Assembly: GCF_001020205.1 (NCBI RefSeq)
Contig: NZ_CP011663.1
Span: 186,001 to 250,000, forward strand
From: Clostridium sporogenes
Lineage (GTDB): Bacteria; Bacillota; Clostridia; Clostridiales; Clostridiaceae
DNA length: 64,000 nucleotides
Direction of reading: 5' to 3'
Shown here: positions 34,676-43,286 of the stretch, piece by piece
Position numbering within the stretch: position 1 is the stretch's first letter
How the letters are laid out: every line of letters begins with the position of its first letter
The notes under the pieces: generated by a model
The model's database searches: none
Told to the model about the DNA's origin: nothing
What the model saw: only the letters and a program-made list of their open reading frames with translations
Made by a program: the position numbers and the translations under genes

Positions 34676-35512
34676 ATTTAGAAGTTTAGCTAAAAGGCCT
34701 TTTTTAGGTTTAGTAGTATCCATTTCATCAATTTCACTAGGCATAGTATCTATAGGAGTAAAATTAATTTTATTCATTTCTTCTTTTATAAGATCCTTTT
34801 GATCTCTAGCTAAATTTTTTAATCTACTAGAAATACCAGGACAGGTTATAACATTACTAAACCAACGCAAAGATTCTTCAGTATTTCCAGTTCTTCGCAT
34901 TAATTCTGCTATTAAATACATGGCAGTATATTTATCCATTCCATATATAGGGAAATCTTCTGAAAAATAGGCTTCTTTAAGAGCTTCTAGAGCTTGATTC
35001 AAAAATAAATTTTCTTTATCATAATTGCCTGTTAACCTATACATCCAAGCTAACTTCAAACAATTAAATCCTTTTTTGCTAGATGTGGATTCTATAACCA
35101 CATAATTTAATAAAGACAATTTAAATCTTTCAATAGCTATAGCTATATTATATATTTCAGGATATTCCCTAGGAACCCATGTAGGTGTTATTCCTTCTTT
35201 TACAGAATTTATCTGAAAAGATCTTATTTTATTAAAATCTTTTTTCATGGCTGCATAACCACATTCATTACAGATCCAAACATCATAAAAATAAGGATTT
35301 ATAATAGAATATCGTATAAAAAGATCAGAATCTTTTTTTAGAATTCTGTAAGAGGAAGTTTTTATAGACTTTGCTTTAAAGATATTACCACACACAGGGC
35401 AGGTGACTTCTTTATCATATAAAAGAGATTTTTCTTTTAACCATTCAGCACTATTTGCTTTATATATTGGCCAATCTTTACTATTATTTTTATGTGATTC
35501 ATCGTAATTCAA
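34658..35512 (-). CDS. DUF2225 family zinc-ribbon/TPR-like protein
   Basis: This protein of about 284 residues has an N-terminal metal-binding part with two CxxC pairs (VTCPVCGN and IWICNECGYAA) and a helical C-terminal part resembling tetratricopeptide repeats (CLKLAWMYRLTGNYDKE, YLIAELMRRTGNTEESLRWF). This is the DUF2225 layout; the function is unknown. An AAGGTGAT sequence favours a TTG start at 35512. An ATG at 35539 would add nine residues but has no ribosome binding site. It is transcribed divergently from the synthetase gene. Confidence 0.85.
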   Translation of the reverse strand: MNYDESHKNNSKDWPIYKANSAEWLKEKSLLYDKEVTCPVCGNIFKAKSIKTSSYRILKKDSDLFIRYSIINPYFYDVWICNECGYAAMKKDFNKIRSFQINSVKEGITPTWVPREYPEIYNIAIAIERFKLSLLNYVVIESTSSKKGFNCLKLAWMYRLTGNYDKENLFLNQALEALKEAYFSEDFPIYGMDKYTAMYLIAELMRRTGNTEESLRWFSNVITCPGISSRLKNLARDQKDLIKEEMNKINFTPIDTMPSEIDEMDTTKPKKGLLAKLLNKIKIL

Positions 35513-35662
35513 AATTATCACCTTCATTTTCGCATTCATATCTGATATTATAATTATATCAAATATATAATTATATTAAAGTATAAAAACAATATATAAT
35601 GATAATGGGTTACTTGAAATAACTTACAAAATTTAAAGCATATATTGAAAAGGGTGAAAGTT

Positions 35663-36451
35663 ATGGCACTAGGTGAATGGAAAACTTTTTTAATACCATA
35701 TAAGCAAGCAGTAGAAGAACTTAAGGTTAAATTTAGAAGTATAAGAAAAGAGTATAGAGAAGAAAATGAATACTCTCCCATAGAATTTGTTACAGGTAGA
35801 GTAAAAGAAATTTCTAGTATCCTAGAAAAAGCAAATAAATTCAATATACCATTAGATAGAATTTGCTATGAAATGGAAGATATAGCGGGAATAAGAATAA
35901 TGTGTCAGTTTACTAGCGATATAGAAAAGGTAGTAGAATTAGTAAGACAAAGAAAAGATATGCAAATAATATATGAAAAAGATTATATAACTAATGTTAA
36001 AAATAGTGGATATAGAAGTTATCATATGATTATAAAATATCCTGTTAGTATGGCAGAAGGTCAAAAAGAGATTTTAGCGGAATTTCAAATAAGAACATTA
36101 GCTATGAATTTTTGGGCTACTATAGAACATTCATTAAATTATAAATATAAACATCAAATACCTAAGGATATAAAATTAAAGCTTAAATCAGCGGCAGATG
36201 CAGCTTTTAACTTAGATAAATTAATGATGGAAATAAAAGATGAAATAAAGGATGCACAAAAACTTTTTGAAGTAAAATCAAGTTTAGTATCTTACATAAT
36301 GGATAATATTCTAACCTTGCAATCTATGGGAAAAATTATAGATTCTAATAGATATCAAGAACAATTGAACAAACTTATAGAAGAAGGGGAAGTATTTGAA
36401 TTAAATAGTCTCCTAAAATCAACAGAAAAGACTATAGAAATGTATAAATAA
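35663..36451 (+). CDS. relQ: Small alarmone synthetase, RelQ/YjbM type
   Basis: This 262-residue protein contains a single RelA/SpoT synthetase domain without hydrolase or TGS domains. Motifs include SPIEFVTGRVKEISSI, MEDIAGIRIMCQF, KNSGYRSYHMIIKYP, EFQIRTLAMNFWATIEHSLNYKYK. It makes (p)ppGpp from ATP and GDP or GTP. The start at ATG 35663 follows AAAGGGTGAAAG; a TTG at 35645 is in frame but poorly placed. It lies alone between the divergent DUF2225 gene and the convergent leuS. Confidence 0.92.
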   Translation: MALGEWKTFLIPYKQAVEELKVKFRSIRKEYREENEYSPIEFVTGRVKEISSILEKANKFNIPLDRICYEMEDIAGIRIMCQFTSDIEKVVELVRQRKDMQIIYEKDYITNVKNSGYRSYHMIIKYPVSMAEGQKEILAEFQIRTLAMNFWATIEHSLNYKYKHQIPKDIKLKLKSAADAAFNLDKLMMEIKDEIKDAQKLFEVKSSLVSYIMDNILTLQSMGKIIDSNRYQEQLNKLIEEGEVFELNSLLKSTEKTIEMYK

Positions 36452-36565
36452 TATTGAGTAATTTTTAAGTTAATTAATACAGCATATGAATGCTAGCGCA
36501 TAAATTTTAAGTCATAAATTATATATTTAATTATTCAACAAACTATTAAACAGGAAATCTCAAAA

Positions 36566-36817
36566 ATAGATTTAATTTTAACGTAGTAAATATAAAATAA
36601 TATATGTAATAAGCATATGAATAAGCTTAGAAGTTCTTAATTTGACGGAATTAAAAATTTGCGTAATTCCTCACAGGACGTGAGGAGCCGGTAGTGAAGA
36701 TAGGACGTCGCCTCTACCGGGTAGAAAATTTTTAATGGAGCAAAATTTAGAACTTCTTAGCAAAGTGAATTGCTTATGAATATATTATTTATATTTACGG
36801 GTTAAAATTAAATCTAT
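36566..36817. repeat. Family A palindromic element, long copy A3
   Basis: This 252-bp element has perfect 16-bp inverted ends (36566-36581 and 36802-36817). Its sequence is the reverse complement of copy A2 with about 17 differences. It has the same GC-rich apex (CCTCACAGGACGTGAGG and CTACCGGGTAG) and the same self-complementary arms. It lies between convergent relQ and leuS. The remaining 114 bases after relQ show no gene or strong terminator, so the element may supply termination. Confidence 0.88.
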
Positions 36818-36844
36818 TTTTATTTTGAGACAGTCTTTTAAATT

Positions 36845-39286
36845 TTATTTAGCAACTATATTAACTAATCTATTTTTTATTACTATAACTTTTTTAATTT
36901 CTTTATCACCTATAGAATTTTTAATATCCTCATTATTTAATGCTGCTTCTTTTATTTCATCTTCTGATGAACTAGTAGATATATTTATTTTAGCTCTTAT
37001 TTTACCGTTTAGTTGTATAGCTATTTCAACTACATCTTTTATTAAGGCTTTAGGGTTAAATTCAGGCCATTTTTCATTGAAAACAGAAGAATTAATACCT
37101 ATAAGCTCCCATTGTTCTTCAGCAAAATGAGGAGCAAAAGGTGCTAATAATATTATAAAATCAATTATACTTTCTTTTAAGAATGAAGCATTTTTAAAAG
37201 TATCATTACCAAGATATTTAGATAGAGCATTTGTAAATTCCATCAATCTTGCTATAGAAGTATTAAACTGCATTTTATCAATATCTTCAGTTATAGATTT
37301 AATGCTATGATGTCTTACATAATTTAATTCTTTTTCATCTTTATCCATAGTAGACTTATTATTTTTAGAATTTTTTATTTCTTCTCTAGCATTTTCTAGT
37401 ATTCTTTCCACTCTGTCTACGAATCTACCTATGGATTTTATAGCATCGTCACTCCAAGCTCCACCTTCTGTATAATCAAATCCAAACATTAAATACATTC
37501 TAAATACATCTGACCCAAATTCCTTTATATAATCGTCAGGAGATATAGTATTTCCTTTTGATTTACTCATTTTTAAACCATCAGGACCTAATATTAATCC
37601 TTGATGAGTAAGAGATAAGAACGGTTCATCAAAGTTTAGATATCCCATATCTCTTAAAGCTTTAGTTATAAATCTAGCATATAAAAGATGCATGCAAGCA
37701 TGTTCAGGGCCACCAACATATTTATCAACTGGAAGCATTTTATTTATTAATTCAGGATCAAAAGCAGCGTCACTGTTCTTATTATCTGGATATCTTAAAT
37801 AATACCAAGAAGAACATACAAAAGTATCTAATGTATCTGCTTCTCTTCTAGCTGGACCACTACATTTCGGACAAGTTGTGTGTATAAAATCATCACATTT
37901 ACTTAAAGGTGATTTTCCATCTGGAGAAAATTCTACATCATATGGTAATTCTACAGGAAGCTGTTCTTCAGGAACTGCTACTGTACCACATTTTTCACAA
38001 TAAACTATAGGTATAGGAGCGCCCCAATATCTTTGTCTTGATATAAGCCAATCTCTTAATCTATAGTTAACTTTCTTTTTACCAAGATTCATAGATTCTA
38101 ATTTAGCAATTACTGATTCTTTTGCTTTATCTCCAGATAAGCCATCGAATTCTCCACTGTTAACCATTTTACCGTATTCTGTATAAGGAAGAGAATTCCC
38201 ACCTTCTATAACCCTTTCTATAGGAAGGACATATTTAGTAGCAAAAGCAAAATCTCTTTCATCATGAGCAGGAACTGCCATTACGCAACCTGTTCCATAG
38301 GTATTTAGTACATAATCTCCTATCCATATAGGTACTTTTTTACCGTTTATAGGATTTATAGCATAAGAACCTGAGAACACACCAGTTTTTTCTCTAGTTA
38401 TAGATTGTCTTTCTATATCAGATTGGTTTTTAGCCTGCTCTTTATATGCTTCAACGGCAGCTTTATTTTCTTCTGTAGTTAGTTTATCTACTAAATCATT
38501 TTCTGGAGCTAAAACTACATAAGTAACTCCAAATAAAGTATCAACTCTTGTAGTAAATACATTAAAGCTTAAATCTGAATCTGCTACATTAAATGTAACT
38601 TCAGCACCTACAGATTTTCCAATCCAGTGTTTTTGCATAGCTTTAGTTTTTTCAGGCCAATCTAGTTTATCAAGTTTTTCTAGTAATTCATCAGCATAGT
38701 CAGTTATTTTTAAAAACCATTGTTCTAGATTTTTTTTATCAACATTGCTATCACATCTTTCGCATTTTCCATCTAAGACCTGTTCATTAGCAAGAACAGT
38801 ATTACAACTTGGGCACCAATTAACGGGTGCTTTCTTTTTATAAGCTAAACCTTTTTCGTAAAGTTTTAAGAATACCCATTGAGTCCATTTATAGTAGTCT
38901 GGTGAACAAGTGATAACTTCATTTTCCCAATTAAACATAGCACCCATAGCTTTTAATTGTTTTTCCATAGTTTCAATATTTTTAAAGGTAGAGTCTTTTG
39001 GATGTATACCTGTTTTTATTGCATAGTTTTCAGCCGGAAGACCAAAAGCGTCAAAGCCCATAGGTTGAAAAACATTATATCCTTGCATTCTTTTAAATCT
39101 TGCCCAAGAATCCACAGGACCATAGTTAAACCAGTGACCAGCATGCAATTTACTTCCTGATGGATAAGAAAACATTTCAAGTACATATAATTTTTTATCT
39201 AAATTTTTATTATCAAATTTGTATAAAGAGTTCTCTTCCCATTTTTTTTGCCATTTTTTATCGATTTTAGTACTATAGTTTCCCAT
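36845..39286 (-). CDS. leuS: Leucyl-tRNA synthetase
   Basis: This 813-residue class I synthetase has the HIGH-type motif YPSGSKLHAGHW, then FQPMGFDAFGLPAENYAI, zinc-ribbon Cys pairs (WCPSCNTVLANEQ, KCERC), a CP1 editing domain with AVPAHDERDFAFA, and the KMSKS loop (LKMSKSKGNTISPDDY). It charges tRNA-Leu and removes misacylated residues. GGAGGAT precedes the ATG. A Leu T-box leader with its own promoter lies upstream. Confidence 0.99.
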   Translation of the reverse strand: MGNYSTKIDKKWQKKWEENSLYKFDNKNLDKKLYVLEMFSYPSGSKLHAGHWFNYGPVDSWARFKRMQGYNVFQPMGFDAFGLPAENYAIKTGIHPKDSTFKNIETMEKQLKAMGAMFNWENEVITCSPDYYKWTQWVFLKLYEKGLAYKKKAPVNWCPSCNTVLANEQVLDGKCERCDSNVDKKNLEQWFLKITDYADELLEKLDKLDWPEKTKAMQKHWIGKSVGAEVTFNVADSDLSFNVFTTRVDTLFGVTYVVLAPENDLVDKLTTEENKAAVEAYKEQAKNQSDIERQSITREKTGVFSGSYAINPINGKKVPIWIGDYVLNTYGTGCVMAVPAHDERDFAFATKYVLPIERVIEGGNSLPYTEYGKMVNSGEFDGLSGDKAKESVIAKLESMNLGKKKVNYRLRDWLISRQRYWGAPIPIVYCEKCGTVAVPEEQLPVELPYDVEFSPDGKSPLSKCDDFIHTTCPKCSGPARREADTLDTFVCSSWYYLRYPDNKNSDAAFDPELINKMLPVDKYVGGPEHACMHLLYARFITKALRDMGYLNFDEPFLSLTHQGLILGPDGLKMSKSKGNTISPDDYIKEFGSDVFRMYLMFGFDYTEGGAWSDDAIKSIGRFVDRVERILENAREEIKNSKNNKSTMDKDEKELNYVRHHSIKSITEDIDKMQFNTSIARLMEFTNALSKYLGNDTFKNASFLKESIIDFIILLAPFAPHFAEEQWELIGINSSVFNEKWPEFNPKALIKDVVEIAIQLNGKIRAKINISTSSSEDEIKEAALNNEDIKNSIGDKEIKKVIVIKNRLVNIVAK

Positions 39287-39410
39287 AATAATCCTCCTAT
39301 CTATTTTATAAATTATTATTTACAAATAAAACTTAAAACAATGATTAAATAACTTTATAATAGTATTGATTTAATCATATAAAAATAAATTTAAGATATT
39401 TTTGTATAAA

Positions 39411-39649
39411 ATAAAAAACCCTCATCTCTTATACTATAGAGACGAAAGGTTATCCGCGGTACCACTCTAATTAAATCTATAAATTAATAGATTTCTCTTA
39501 TAAAAATAACGGTTTTACCCGTGTCTATTTTTGATAGACAAGCTCCCAGGCAAGTTCACATTTCACTATACTGCTTTACACCATCCAACAGTTCTCTTTA
39601 TATAGAAAAAATATTACTACTCCTGTTCAAGGCTTTTAATATTAATTTA
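39411..39649 (-). promoter_or_regulatory. T-box riboswitch upstream of leuS
   Basis: On the minus strand the leader contains the T-box sequence AGAGTGGTACCGCGG (39454-39468), followed by a terminator stem (GTCTCTATA.../TAAGAGAT) and a T run at 39411-39446. A likely specifier codon CTT (Leu) lies at 39552-39554 in GAACTTGCC, matching the leuS target. Uncharged tRNA-Leu should favour the antiterminator. Confidence 0.95.
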
Positions 39650-39655
39650 TACTCA

Positions 39656-39684
39656 ATTGTATATTATGATATATATATTGTCAA
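39656..39684 (-). promoter_or_regulatory. Sigma-A promoter of the leuS T-box leader
   Basis: On the minus strand, TTGACA (39679-39684) and TACAAT (39656-39661) have a 17-bp spacer, placing the start at the 5' end of the T-box RNA. Confidence 0.85.
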
Positions 39685-39708
39685 GACATTAGTAAATATA
39701 TATTTTTA

Positions 39709-40113
39709 TTAATATTCTAAAGGATAGGTCCATGAGTTTAAGCGGTCTAGGACATATACATTAGTAAATCCTAATTTATCTAATAAATTTGAGGCATTTT
39801 TAGCTCTTACACCAGTATTGCAATAAATAATTATTTTAGTGTTTTTATCTATATTTTTAGATAACATTATATTTTTAAAACTATCCATTGGAATATTTAA
39901 GCTTTTAGGTATATGACCATTACTAAATTCTTTAGGGGTTCTAACATCTATTATTAGGGCAGTAGAATATGGAGTTGTTGTTATTTGTTTTATCTCTTCT
40001 GGAGAAATATTTTTATAAGCTTTAGCGCTGTATAAAGGTATTAATAAAATACTCGTTAGTAATATTACAAATAAAGAGTAAAACATAAACTTATTTCTAA
40101 TTTTATAATTCAA
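39709..40113 (-). CDS. Membrane-anchored rhodanese-domain protein
   Basis: This protein of about 134 residues has an N-terminal membrane segment or signal anchor (FYSLFVILLTSILLIPL) followed by a single rhodanese domain: LIIDVRTPKEFSNGHIPKSL and the active-site loop IIYCNTGVRAKNA with its catalytic Cys. It probably works outside the membrane on sulfane sulfur or as a thiol carrier; the partner is unknown. The frame extends to 40149, but GTGAGGTG favours TTG 40113 as start. Confidence 0.87.
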   Translation of the reverse strand: MNYKIRNKFMFYSLFVILLTSILLIPLYSAKAYKNISPEEIKQITTTPYSTALIIDVRTPKEFSNGHIPKSLNIPMDSFKNIMLSKNIDKNTKIIIYCNTGVRAKNASNLLDKLGFTNVYVLDRLNSWTYPLEY

Positions 40114-40272
40114 CTTATACACCTCACTTGTGTAAAAATATATATACATATATTTTGCACAAGTAAGGGTATTTTATTAGTAGAATAAAATATTATATAT
40201 TAATTTAAATAAAGTTTTACTGTTAAAATTTAAAATGTTATATAATCATCTACAAAGAAAATTTTATAAAAT

Positions 40273-40299
40273 AAAAAGAGTCCTTTAAAAGAACTCTTT
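40273..40299 (-). terminator. Terminator after tRNA-Gln
   Basis: On the minus strand, AAAAGAGTTC... pairs with ...GGACTCTTTT and is followed by a TATTTTAT tail, directly after the tRNA CCA. Confidence 0.8.
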
Positions 40300-40374
40300 T
40301 GGCTGCCCATGCTGGATTCGAACCAACAAATGCCTGCTCCAGAGGCAGGTGCCTTACCATTTGGCGAATGGGCA
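40300..40374 (-). tRNA. tRNA-Gln(CTG)
   Basis: Read on the minus strand it is a 75-base cloverleaf: acceptor TGCCCAT/ATGGGCA, anticodon stem CCTGC/GCAGG, loop CTCTGGA (CTG, reading CAG), T arm TGGTTCGAATCCA, discriminator G and encoded CCA. A U1-A72 pair and G73 fit tRNA-Gln. The CTG anticodon is less common than TTG in such AT-rich genomes. Confidence 0.93.
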
Positions 40375-40427
40375 ATAATTATATTAACAAAATTTATTAT
40401 AACAAATTGAGTAATTTTGTCAATATA

Positions 40428-40952
40428 TTAACGCCTTATATTTTTAATAAAGTGTTTATCAATATAAAATATGAACAAAGTTAAAATATAATCAAATGCA
40501 ATAAAAGCTATCTGAGCTACAATAAAATAAATATACATGTATTTATTAATTATAGGAATACCCTGAAAAAATAACTTATATATAAAAAATAAAATTATTA
40601 AGCATATATTAAAAAATAAAAATTTTAATATTATTTCTATGTAAAGTCTATTCAAATTTTCTATATAATATTTAATTATTCCATATAGACCAAAAAATAT
40701 TATATAAAAAATTACAGAGCTTCTACTTATGCCAACTACTATGGAAGATAAAATTGATGTAGATAAGTATACTAAGAAGCCATTTTTTATATTTGTACTT
40801 ATTATAGCTATAGGAATAATAGCAGAAGCAGTAGCTAATAAGGATAGTTTATTTACTGGTAATATAGTGCTTAAATAAATAAGTAAGAAACTTATAGCTG
40901 TAAATATTCCACCTTTAGCTATATTTGAAGATTTTAAATGGGTAGTTTTCAT
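40428..40952 (-). CDS. Unrecognised multi-pass membrane protein
   Basis: This 174-residue, strongly hydrophobic protein has about five membrane segments and short loops. The first half (GGIFTAISFLLIYLSTILP, then a conserved-looking ATASAIIPIAII) faintly resembles small ECF-type substrate-binding membrane proteins or DUF2232 proteins, but no decisive motif is present. GGGGAGATGATAG precedes the ATG. It follows the DnaJ gene by 24 bases on the same strand and may be in the same operon. Function unknown. Confidence 0.8.
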   Translation of the reverse strand: MKTTHLKSSNIAKGGIFTAISFLLIYLSTILPVNKLSLLATASAIIPIAIISTNIKNGFLVYLSTSILSSIVVGISRSSVIFYIIFFGLYGIIKYYIENLNRLYIEIILKFLFFNICLIILFFIYKLFFQGIPIINKYMYIYFIVAQIAFIAFDYILTLFIFYIDKHFIKNIRR

Positions 40953-40976
40953 AAACTATCATCTCCCCAAATTATT

Positions 40977-41576
40977 TTAGCAACAACTAATAAAATCTCC
41001 TCCGCAACATTCACAACAACAATCCATACAATAAAGAGTACCACAAATTCTACACATATCAGGATCGCTTCTTCTTTCAGAATAATAAGGTTTTCTATAA
41101 GAATTATTATTGTTGCTCATTTTGTTTAAGGCATCTCTATACTCAAAATTTGAAGGATCTAAGCTGTAGGCATTATTAAAATAATTATAGGCTACATCAT
41201 ACCATCCTTTAGAATAATTTACACGTCCCATAAGATAGTACCATTCTGCATTTCTCACATTTATACTATTTAACTTTTGTTCTGCAGAAGATATATTCCC
41301 TCTATCTATATCAGCCCTTATAGAAGCATAGTCATTAGAAGAATGACTATTAGAGCTACCATTATAATTATTTGAATTATGGCTTTGAGAATTATTATTT
41401 TTCATTAAATAATCATAGGCTTCATTAATTTCTCTCATTTTTTGCTCCGCTAAATCTCTAAGAGGGTTATTACCATATTGATCAGGATGATATTTTTTAG
41501 CTAGCTTTCTATAAGCTTGTTGAATTTCTTCTTTAGAAGCATTTTTATTTATTCCTAAAATTTCATAGGGATTCAT
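40977..41576 (-). CDS. J-domain protein with Cys-rich C-terminal tail
   Basis: This 199-residue protein has a J domain at residues 1-60 (PYEILGINKNASKEEIQQAY, HPD in KKYHPDQYG) that should stimulate an Hsp70 ATPase. A Ser/Asn-rich linker, a TPR-like section (AEWYYLMGRVNYSKGWYDVA) and a C-terminal tail with about ten Cys (CRICGTLYCMDCCCECCGG) follow. It lacks the DnaJ G/F and zinc-finger layout, so it is not the main DnaJ. It overlaps the DUF5685 gene by 14 bases, showing tight co-expression. Confidence 0.88.
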   Translation of the reverse strand: MNPYEILGINKNASKEEIQQAYRKLAKKYHPDQYGNNPLRDLAEQKMREINEAYDYLMKNNNSQSHNSNNYNGSSNSHSSNDYASIRADIDRGNISSAEQKLNSINVRNAEWYYLMGRVNYSKGWYDVAYNYFNNAYSLDPSNFEYRDALNKMSNNNNSYRKPYYSERRSDPDMCRICGTLYCMDCCCECCGGDFISCC

Positions 41577-42438
41577 TTTCTGTATTCACTCCTTTTAATA
41601 CTCGTTCCATTTTTTCCATTAAACCAAATTGTAAAATATTATATAATAAACCTTTATTCTTTACAATAGGTATAGTGTTAAATTTATTTAGACAGGTACT
41701 AGCACAGTTTACTAGTAGAAAATCTACTTTATCTTTTATGCTATCTTTAAATTTTTTGTAATTTAAATTATTTTTATTATAAACATTATTTATAACATTG
41801 AATTTACTTTCATTCATATCTTTTTCTAAATCATCAAAAGCATCAATTATATAAATCCACTTCCCTAGATTATATCCTAACCAATAAAGACTATCTTTAA
41901 AAGAAAAATCTTTATAGGAAGATAATATATATCCTGTTAAATGGGCAAAATGATGAGAAATTTCATCAATGCTTTTATTTTCATAATTCTTTTCGCAAAT
42001 ATATAAATTTTTCAAAGAATTATCCACAGTGTGGATATGTTTTTCATATAAATCATTATTTTTGTGTATGTATTTTTTTAAAAATTTAGAGGATATAGTA
42101 CTTTTAATAGAGTTATCATCTTCTACATTATCTAAAAGTTTATAATAACTTAAAGCTATATTAAAAAATGCTGTATATTTTAGTGCTTCATTATTGGTTA
42201 TAATAACTTTTTTCTTTATAGGATGAATAATGCAATGCTCTTTTGTAAATGTATTTTTATTATCCTCTAGGGAATCTAATAATATGCCTAAAAAAGTCAT
42301 ATCATAATTTATGGTGATTCTAGGCAATTCACCATAATCTTTTTTTATAGTTTTACATAGTCCACAATAATAAGCTCTAAATTTTTCATATTCTTTTATT
42401 TTAAGCTCCATTTTACAGGGAGTAACGTATCCAAACAT
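41563..42438 (-). CDS. DUF5685 family protein
   Basis: This 291-residue soluble protein opens with MFGYVTPCKMELKIKEYEKF and AYYCGLCKTIKKDYGELPR, the start I associate with DUF5685. Cys at PCK and in CGLC could bind a metal. The middle is helical (FNIALSYYKLLDNVEDD; HHFAHLTGYIL; GYNLGKWIYIIDAFDDLEKD), recalling all-helical diphosphate-binding folds, though this is only an impression. It overlaps the J-domain gene at its 3' end and starts three bases after the CYTH gene stop. Function unknown. Confidence 0.82.
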   Translation of the reverse strand: MFGYVTPCKMELKIKEYEKFRAYYCGLCKTIKKDYGELPRITINYDMTFLGILLDSLEDNKNTFTKEHCIIHPIKKKVIITNNEALKYTAFFNIALSYYKLLDNVEDDNSIKSTISSKFLKKYIHKNNDLYEKHIHTVDNSLKNLYICEKNYENKSIDEISHHFAHLTGYILSSYKDFSFKDSLYWLGYNLGKWIYIIDAFDDLEKDMNESKFNVINNVYNKNNLNYKKFKDSIKDKVDFLLVNCASTCLNKFNTIPIVKNKGLLYNILQFGLMEKMERVLKGVNTENESL

Positions 42439-42441
42439 AAA

Positions 42442-42981
42442 TTATTTTACCTTTTCTTCTTTTAATATTTCATATATAGTTTTTGAAGTAGTATCATTCA
42501 TAGAATAACCTAATAATTCTACTAATTCTTTTAATTCTTCTTCATTATTGGATTCTAGTTCTATATAAGGGAAAGGACAAAAGCTTTTATCATTAATATC
42601 TATTTCTACTAGGGTTTCTTTATATTTATAGCTTTCCCTAAATTTTGATATAGACTCTATTAATTGTAATCCTAAGGCTTTAAAAATATTTTCGCCTTCT
42701 TTAGAATCTAATATTTCAGTTTCATTTTCTTCCATAATCTTATATTTTTCTTGACTTATAAGTTTTTTTACAGTCATATAATAATGTTCTTCATTTTTAA
42801 TAACATCTTTTATATATCTAATTCTTGCATATCCTTTGTTTTTTAATAGTTTTTTATCAGAAAAGTCATAAATATTATTAATTTGATTTTCCTCTTTAAC
42901 TTTTACTGCACCTAAACCTAATAAATTCTTCCTGATTTCTTGTACATTTATTTTTATTATTCTAGTTTCTATTTCTTTCAA
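42442..42981 (-). CDS. CYTH-domain protein, class IV adenylate cyclase/triphosphatase type
   Basis: This 179-residue protein carries the CYTH opening KEIETRIIKI (ExExR/K) and later charged strand motifs (GYARIRYIKD, YYMTVKKL, TLVEIDIN, PFPYIELESN) expected of the triphosphate tunnel fold. Such proteins hydrolyse inorganic or organic triphosphates, or cyclise ATP; which applies is not decidable here. AGGAG eight bases upstream supports TTG 42981. It is the first gene of a minus-strand group with DUF5685 and J-domain genes. The 305 bases before the next gene (42982-43286) hold nothing I can assign. Confidence 0.85.
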   Translation of the reverse strand: MKEIETRIIKINVQEIRKNLLGLGAVKVKEENQINNIYDFSDKKLLKNKGYARIRYIKDVIKNEEHYYMTVKKLISQEKYKIMEENETEILDSKEGENIFKALGLQLIESISKFRESYKYKETLVEIDINDKSFCPFPYIELESNNEEELKELVELLGYSMNDTTSKTIYEILKEEKVK

Positions 42982-43286
42982 TAAAATCACTCCTAGTGGG
43001 CATAATTAAATGATGTTATTAAGTTCATATTATATATTGTACCATAATAGTTATGAAAACAATTTATGAGTATCTTAATTTTATATTAAAAATTGTAGTA
43101 AATTAAATTTTGTTGTATTTTAGTAAAATATCTTATATCTATAAAATATTTTTAATCTATTATATAAAAATGAGCTTTGGAAAGAATAAAGCTTTTATGT
43201 TAATATATTTGTTATGGAATTTTGAATTTATTTAGAATTTGAAATATAATATATATGTTAAATAATGTAAATAAGGAGTGTTATTT

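Noticed and set aside
24011..36817. Family A elements as remnants of an insertion sequence
   Set aside because: No transposase fragment is found in or near any copy, and the two long copies are complete with identical ends, so they are elements in their own right and not decayed IS copies.
40299..40484. A 61-codon plus-strand ORF over tRNA-Gln
   Set aside because: It starts inside the antisense of the tRNA and has no ribosome binding site or protein-like composition.
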